Source of the DNA: Caryophanales bacterium UBA4365
Lineage (GTDB): Bacteria; Bacillota_I; Bacilli_A; RFN20; CAG-826
DNA: 27,053 bases
Assembly: GCA_002393905.1 (NCBI GenBank)
Contig: DGSJ01000029.1
Span: 1 to 27,053, forward strand
Reading direction: 5' to 3'
Part shown: positions 22,740-27,053 of the stretch, one piece after another
How positions within the stretch are numbered: the stretch's first letter is position 1
How the letters are laid out: the number at the start of each line of letters is the position of its first letter
Program-made: the position numbers and the translations under genes
The notes under the pieces: generated by a model
What the model saw: the letters and a program-made list of their open reading frames with translations, nothing else
Told to the model about the DNA's origin: nothing
Databases searched by the model: none

Positions 22740-24244
22740 TGAAAATTAAAACCTCTGAAATCAGCGCCTTAATTAAAAAGCAGATTGAAGACTTCTCATC
22801 AAAGGTTGAATCCGATGATGTAGGTACAGTTATCACCGTTGGTGATGGTGTTGCTTTGGTTTATGGTCTTGATAAAGCAATGCTTGGCGAACTCGTTGAA
22901 TTTCCAGGTCACATCTATGGCATGGTGATGAATCTTGAAGAAGAACATGTCGGTTGTGTTTTACTTGGAAGTGATACAGAGATTAAAGAAGGCGATTTGG
23001 TTAAACGAACAAAAGAAGTTGTTAAAGTTCCAGTAGGCGATGAACTTTTAGGTCGTGTTGTCAATGCTCTTGGACAACCAATTGATGGTTTACAAGACAT
23101 TACTTCAAAGAAGTACCGTGAAGTTGAACGTATTGCTCCTGGTGTCATGTATCGTAAAAGTGTTGATACACCTTTACAAACTGGTATTAAAGCCATCGAC
23201 GCCATGATTCCTATTGGAAGAGGTCAACGTGAGCTCATTATTGGTGACCGTCAAACTGGTAAAACAGCAATTGCCATTGACACCATCATTAATCAAAAGG
23301 ATCAAAACGTTAACTGTGTTTATGTTGCGATCGGTCAAAAGAACTCTACAGTTGCCTCCATTGTTGACAAACTTAAAAAAGCTGGAGCGATGAAATATAC
23401 CGTTGTTGTTTCCTCTACAGCGAGTGAACTTGCTCCACTTCAATACTTAGCTCCATACGCTGGAATGGCGATGGCAGAAGAGTGGCTTGAACAAGGTAAA
23501 GATACACTTATTGTTCTAGACGATTTAAGTAAACATGCAGTTGCTTATCGTACTTTGTCACTACTTCTTAAACGTCCATCTGGACGTGAAGCTTACCCAG
23601 GTGATGTTTTCTACTTACATTCACGTTTGTTAGAACGTGCATGTAAACTTGATGAAAAACATGGTGGTGGTTCAATTACCGCTCTACCAATCATCGAAAC
23701 ACAATCTGGTGATATTTCTGCATATATTCCAACAAATGTCATTTCAATTACTGATGGTCAAATCTTCTTGATGACCGACTTATTTAACGCTGGACAAAGA
23801 CCAGCTATTGATTCTGGCTTATCTGTCTCTCGTGTTGGTAGTGCTGCTCAAATTAAAGCGATGAAACAAGTTGCTTCATCTTTAAAAATTGAATTAGCAA
23901 ACTACCGCGAGCTACAAGCCTTCTCCCAATTCGGATCAGACTTAGATGCGGATACAAAACGAATCTTAAATCATGGTCGTGTTTTAATGGAAGTGCTTAA
24001 ACAAAAGCAATATGACACTTTTCCTGTCGACCGTCAAATTATTGAATTTTTCGCGGTAAAACACGGTTATCTTGAATCTGTTGAAATCAAAAATATCCAT
24101 GAATTGCTGGAGAAATTATATCAACACGTTGTTTCTTCACATCAAGAAATCATTGATGAAATTTACGAAACAAAAGTGTTAAGTGAAGCAAACGAAAAAG
24201 CACTTAAATCCGTTTGTGAAAAATTCTTTGAGGCATATAAATAA
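22736..24244 (+). CDS. atpA: ATP synthase F1 subunit alpha
   Basis: 502 residues, the non-catalytic nucleotide-binding subunit. Walker A is GDRQTGKTAI and Walker B is LIVLDDLSKHA; the signature PAIDSGLSVSRVGSAAQ is intact. ATG 22736 and ATG 22739 are adjacent; the SD AAAGGAG is nearer standard spacing from the second. Confidence 0.98.
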   Translation: MMKIKTSEISALIKKQIEDFSSKVESDDVGTVITVGDGVALVYGLDKAMLGELVEFPGHIYGMVMNLEEEHVGCVLLGSDTEIKEGDLVKRTKEVVKVPVGDELLGRVVNALGQPIDGLQDITSKKYREVERIAPGVMYRKSVDTPLQTGIKAIDAMIPIGRGQRELIIGDRQTGKTAIAIDTIINQKDQNVNCVYVAIGQKNSTVASIVDKLKKAGAMKYTVVVSSTASELAPLQYLAPYAGMAMAEEWLEQGKDTLIVLDDLSKHAVAYRTLSLLLKRPSGREAYPGDVFYLHSRLLERACKLDEKHGGGSITALPIIETQSGDISAYIPTNVISITDGQIFLMTDLFNAGQRPAIDSGLSVSRVGSAAQIKAMKQVASSLKIELANYRELQAFSQFGSDLDADTKRILNHGRVLMEVLKQKQYDTFPVDRQIIEFFAVKHGYLESVEIKNIHELLEKLYQHVVSSHQEIIDEIYETKVLSEANEKALKSVCEKFFEAYK

Positions 24245-25083
24245 TGGCGCAATCTCTTCACAAAACTAAACGTCGAATCGCCTCGATTAACTCGACTAAG
24301 AAAATAACCAAAGCGATGGAACTTGTTTCCACCGTGAAGTTAAAAAAGTTCCGTCGATTAATGGAGAACAATGAACGATACAGCAACGAAATTGCTGCAC
24401 TCATTCAAGAACTTTTTGCACGTCAAATTGATGAAGAAATTGTTTACTGCAAAGAACCAAAAGCTGACAAAGATTTATATGTCGTGATTCATTCTAATTT
24501 CGGACTTTGTGCCGGTTATAACAATAATCTGTTTAACTTTGTTAAACAAAACATTGATAAAAACAAATCTGTTTTATATCTTGTCGGCTCAAAGTCACAA
24601 AACATTTATACTGAGGAAGGCTATGAAGTAAATAACGATCTTCTTCATTGTACCGACTCAATTAGTATGACTCACATCAATAAACTTGGACGTACGCTTG
24701 ATTCCTTATTTAAAGAAGGAAAGTATCGTAGCGTGCACCTCGTTTACACACATTATGTCAACTCTTTGAAATTTGTTCCTTGCGACCTCAAATTATTCCC
24801 ACTAGTAAACGAAGGAAGAAGTGAAGATTATCGATATCCACCAATCTTTGATACCGATGTTAAGACCTTAATCGAAGAACTTGTTCCAATTTACTTAAAT
24901 GCTATTCTCTTCCAAAAAGTAGTTGAATCAATTGTTTCTGAACAAACGGCAAGACGTACCGCAATGGAAAACGCCTCAGATAATGCTGATGAATTAATTG
25001 ATCAATTAACACTCGAATACAATAAGGCTAGACAAGCCGCCATTACCCAAGAGATTACTGAAATCGTCTCGGGTCAACTCTAA
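24244..25083 (+). CDS. atpG: ATP synthase F1 subunit gamma
   Basis: 279 residues, the central rotor shaft. The N-terminal helix (RIASINSTKKITKAMELVS) and C-terminal helix (RRTAMENASDNADELIDQL) are the conserved coiled-coil arms. It overlaps the atpA stop by 1 nt (TAATG). Confidence 0.97.
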   Translation: MAQSLHKTKRRIASINSTKKITKAMELVSTVKLKKFRRLMENNERYSNEIAALIQELFARQIDEEIVYCKEPKADKDLYVVIHSNFGLCAGYNNNLFNFVKQNIDKNKSVLYLVGSKSQNIYTEEGYEVNNDLLHCTDSISMTHINKLGRTLDSLFKEGKYRSVHLVYTHYVNSLKFVPCDLKLFPLVNEGRSEDYRYPPIFDTDVKTLIEELVPIYLNAILFQKVVESIVSEQTARRTAMENASDNADELIDQLTLEYNKARQAAITQEITEIVSGQL

Positions 25084-25097
25084 GGAGGTAAACTTAT

Positions 25098-26495
25098 ATG
25101 AACGATAATAAAGGAATTGTTGTCCAAGCTGTTGGTCCAGTCATTGACGTTCGTTTTAAAGATGAACATCTTCCTGAACTATTAACTGCTTTAAAAGTAC
25201 CTTTACCTGGTGGTAAAGAATTAACTCTTGAAGTGGCTCAACATATTGGTGATGACATCGTTCGATGTATCGCGATGGGTCCAACTGAAGGAATTACTAG
25301 AGGACTTGAAGCAATTGATACAAAAGCCCCAATTACTGTTCCTGTTGGTCCAGAAACACTTGGACGTATGTTTAACATTTTAGGTGAGCCAATTGATGAA
25401 AAAGGACCGGTAAAAACCAAACTAAAGATGCCTATTCACCGAAAAGCACCTGCCTTTAAAGACCAGGATGTTTCTAGTGAAATGCTTGAAACTGGTATTA
25501 AAGTTATCGACCTCCTTTGTCCATATTTAAAAGGTGGCAAAGTTGGCTTATTCGGTGGTGCTGGTGTTGGTAAAACTGTTTTAATTCAGGAATTAATTAA
25601 CAACATTGCTACCGAACAAAAAGGTATTTCTATTTTCGCTGGTGTTGGTGAACGTTCCCGTGAAGGTAACGACTTATATCACGAAATGAGTGCCTCTGGA
25701 GTTCTAAGTAAAACCGCACTTGTCTTCGGACAAATGAATGAACCACCAGGAGCTCGTATGAGAGTTGGATTAACTGGTTTAACCATGGCGGAATATTTCC
25801 GTGATGTAGAACACCAAAACGTTCTTCTCTTTATTGATAATATTTTCCGTTTCACCCAAGCTGGTAGTGAAGTCTCTGCCTTATTAGGCAGAACACCTTC
25901 AGCCGTTGGTTATCAACCAACACTTGCTACAGAAATGGGACAACTTCAGGAACGTATTACTTCGACAAAAGATGGTTCAATTACATCTGTCCAAGCGATT
26001 TATGTTCCAGCTGATGACTTAACTGACCCAGCTCCAGCCACAACATTCTCCCATCTTGATGCGAAGACTGTTTTGGATCGTAACACAGCTGCGTTAGGTA
26101 TTTATCCAGCTGTTGATCCACTTGATTCAACTTCGAATATTCTTGATCCAAATATAGTTGGTGAAGAACATTATAATGTTGCTCGTGAAGTTCAAAAGAT
26201 TTTACAACGTTATAAAGAACTTCAAGATATCATCGCTATTTTAGGTATGGATGAACTTAGTGACGAAGATAAAGTGGTGGTTAACCGCGCTCGTAGAATT
26301 CGTAACTTCTTGTCTCAACCATTCCACGTTGCTGAAGGATTCTCCGGCTTTAAAGGAATCTATGTTCCAGTCAAAGATACTGTTGAATCATTTAGAGCCA
26401 TCTTGGATGGAAAATACGATTCTTATCCAGAAAGTGCCTTCCTTTATGTTGGTACAATTAAGGATGTCGAAGCGAAAGCTAAAGGAATGAAATAA
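25098..26495 (+). CDS. atpD: ATP synthase F1 subunit beta
   Basis: 465 residues, the catalytic subunit. Walker A is GGAGVGKTVLIQEL; the catalytic Glu lies in GVGERSREGNDLYHEM; Walker B is NVLLFIDNIFRFTQAG; and the ALLGRTPSAVGYQPTLA signature is intact. The SD AAGGAGG precedes ATG 25098. Confidence 0.98.
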   Translation: MNDNKGIVVQAVGPVIDVRFKDEHLPELLTALKVPLPGGKELTLEVAQHIGDDIVRCIAMGPTEGITRGLEAIDTKAPITVPVGPETLGRMFNILGEPIDEKGPVKTKLKMPIHRKAPAFKDQDVSSEMLETGIKVIDLLCPYLKGGKVGLFGGAGVGKTVLIQELINNIATEQKGISIFAGVGERSREGNDLYHEMSASGVLSKTALVFGQMNEPPGARMRVGLTGLTMAEYFRDVEHQNVLLFIDNIFRFTQAGSEVSALLGRTPSAVGYQPTLATEMGQLQERITSTKDGSITSVQAIYVPADDLTDPAPATTFSHLDAKTVLDRNTAALGIYPAVDPLDSTSNILDPNIVGEEHYNVAREVQKILQRYKELQDIIAILGMDELSDEDKVVVNRARRIRNFLSQPFHVAEGFSGFKGIYVPVKDTVESFRAILDGKYDSYPESAFLYVGTIKDVEAKAKGMK

Positions 26496-26890
26496 TGACT
26501 TTTGAATTAGTTATCGTTACACCAAGAGGATGTTATCTCGATGAACAAGTCGAGTCTTTAAATGTGAAACTAAGTGGTGGATACGTAACTATTCTTCCAA
26601 AACATACTCCAATGATTGGTGCGCTTGGTTATGGACCAATGCACATTAAAAAAGATGGCAAAACAATCTACTATGCTCTTCATGGTGGTGCATTAAATGT
26701 AACAAATGAAAAAGTTACGTTAATGGTCAACACCATTGAAAGAGAAGACGAAATTGATTTAGAGCGAGCTAAGAAAGCAAAAGAACGTGCTGAGGAAAGA
26801 CTAAAATCTCGTGGAGATTGCATCGATCTAAAAAGAGCAAAAATGGCTCTTTATCGAGCACTATCTCGAATTAATACGATTAATCATTAA
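26495..26890 (+). CDS. atpC: ATP synthase F1 subunit epsilon
   Basis: 131 residues. The N-terminal beta sandwich (ELVIVTPRG, GYVTILPKHTPMIGAL) and C-terminal helical hairpin (ERAKKAKERAEERL) are present. It couples to gamma and can inhibit ATP hydrolysis. It overlaps the atpD stop by 1 nt and is last in the operon. Confidence 0.95.
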   Translation: MTFELVIVTPRGCYLDEQVESLNVKLSGGYVTILPKHTPMIGALGYGPMHIKKDGKTIYYALHGGALNVTNEKVTLMVNTIEREDEIDLERAKKAKERAEERLKSRGDCIDLKRAKMALYRALSRINTINH

Positions 26891-26894
26891 AATT

Positions 26895-26947
26895 AAAAAA
26901 GAACCAGCAATTCTCGGTTAAATGTTAAAGAATTGACGGTTCTTTTT
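26895..26947. terminator. Long imperfect terminator after atpC
   Basis: AAGAACC-AG-CAATTCT (26899-26914) pairs with AGAATTG-AC-GGTTCTT (26929-26944), leaving a 2x2 mismatch and a 14-nt loop, with an A-run before and a T-run after. It can serve both atpC and the convergent gene. The first 20 nt of the arm resemble the shared AACCAG palindrome. Confidence 0.85.
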
Positions 26948-27053
26948 ATTTTGAAATCTTAGAAATTTGAATATCAGATAAGCCAGCCTTTTGGTGGACA
27001 AATAACGGTCCTGATGTTTCAGATTTTGCGGTTTGATATTTGCTTACTTGCGA
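26946..27053 (-). CDS. 3' end of an unrecognised gene (partial)
   Basis: An open frame enters from the right edge on the minus strand and gives 35 residues ending HQKAGLSDIQISKISK before TAA (plus 26946-26948). It ends at the bidirectional terminator, convergent with atpC. It is too short to assign; the start lies outside the window. Confidence 0.45.
   Translation of the reverse strand, partial: SQVSKYQTAKSETSGPLFVHQKAGLSDIQISKISK

Noticed and set aside
1..27053. CRISPR array or insertion sequence
   Set aside because: No spaced direct-repeat array, no transposase frame and no terminal inverted repeats were noticed.

Overview
The window is AT-rich and its start sites and terminators look like a low-GC Gram-positive bacterium (Bacillota). 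TGA is a genuine stop (ylbF, atpB and atpH all end in TGA overlapping the next start), so this is not the Mycoplasma code. A ylbF-rsmD-coaD block, an archaeal/eukaryotic-type prolyl-tRNA synthetase, a PPi-type phosphofructokinase, glycerol kinase and a full F-type ATP synthase operon suggest an uncultured, anaerobic, gut-type lineage in or near class Bacilli (Erysipelotrichales/RF39-like). That placement is inference; no rRNA is present.

Layout. 1-1400 (+): ylbF, rsmD, coaD. 1418-2221 (-): membrane-anchored thioredoxin-like protein with a near-consensus promoter. 2374-3917 (+): YitT-family and VanZ-like membrane proteins. 4002-4092 (-): tRNA-Ser(CGA). 4234-7407 (+): a catalytically dead PAS/GGDEF/EAL-like membrane protein, then proS. 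7470-9150 (-): a small islet of XRE regulator, DUF4258-like toxin candidate, 75-aa protein and Nudix hydrolase, next to tRNA-Ser(GCT). 9357-12585 (-): rdgB, zinc-ribbon membrane protein, tRNA-Gly and tRNA-Asp, thioredoxin, TraX-like protein and a zinc-ribbon CPBP protease. 12634-17097 (+): IMPACT-family protein, Xaa-Pro aminopeptidase, glpK and a DUF5677-like protein. 17140-18783 (-): TGS/uridine-kinase-like nucleoside kinase. 18946-20151 (+): PPi-PFK. 20223-26890 (+): atpIBEFHAGDC. 26946 to the end (-): the 3' end of an unrecognised gene.

How it works together. The metabolic genes fit a fermentative cell: PPi-linked glycolysis, glycerol phosphorylation, and an ATP synthase whose c subunit carries two membrane carboxylates (GEGY in helix 1 and VET in helix 2), as in the Na+-coupled rotor described for Fusobacterium nucleatum. 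Several genes have a -10 box only 6-7 nt before the start codon and no Shine-Dalgarno sequence, which suggests recurrent leaderless mRNAs. The most system-like accessory region is 7914-9185: a repressor with a tandem operator in its own promoter, followed by a candidate toxin and a small candidate immunity protein.
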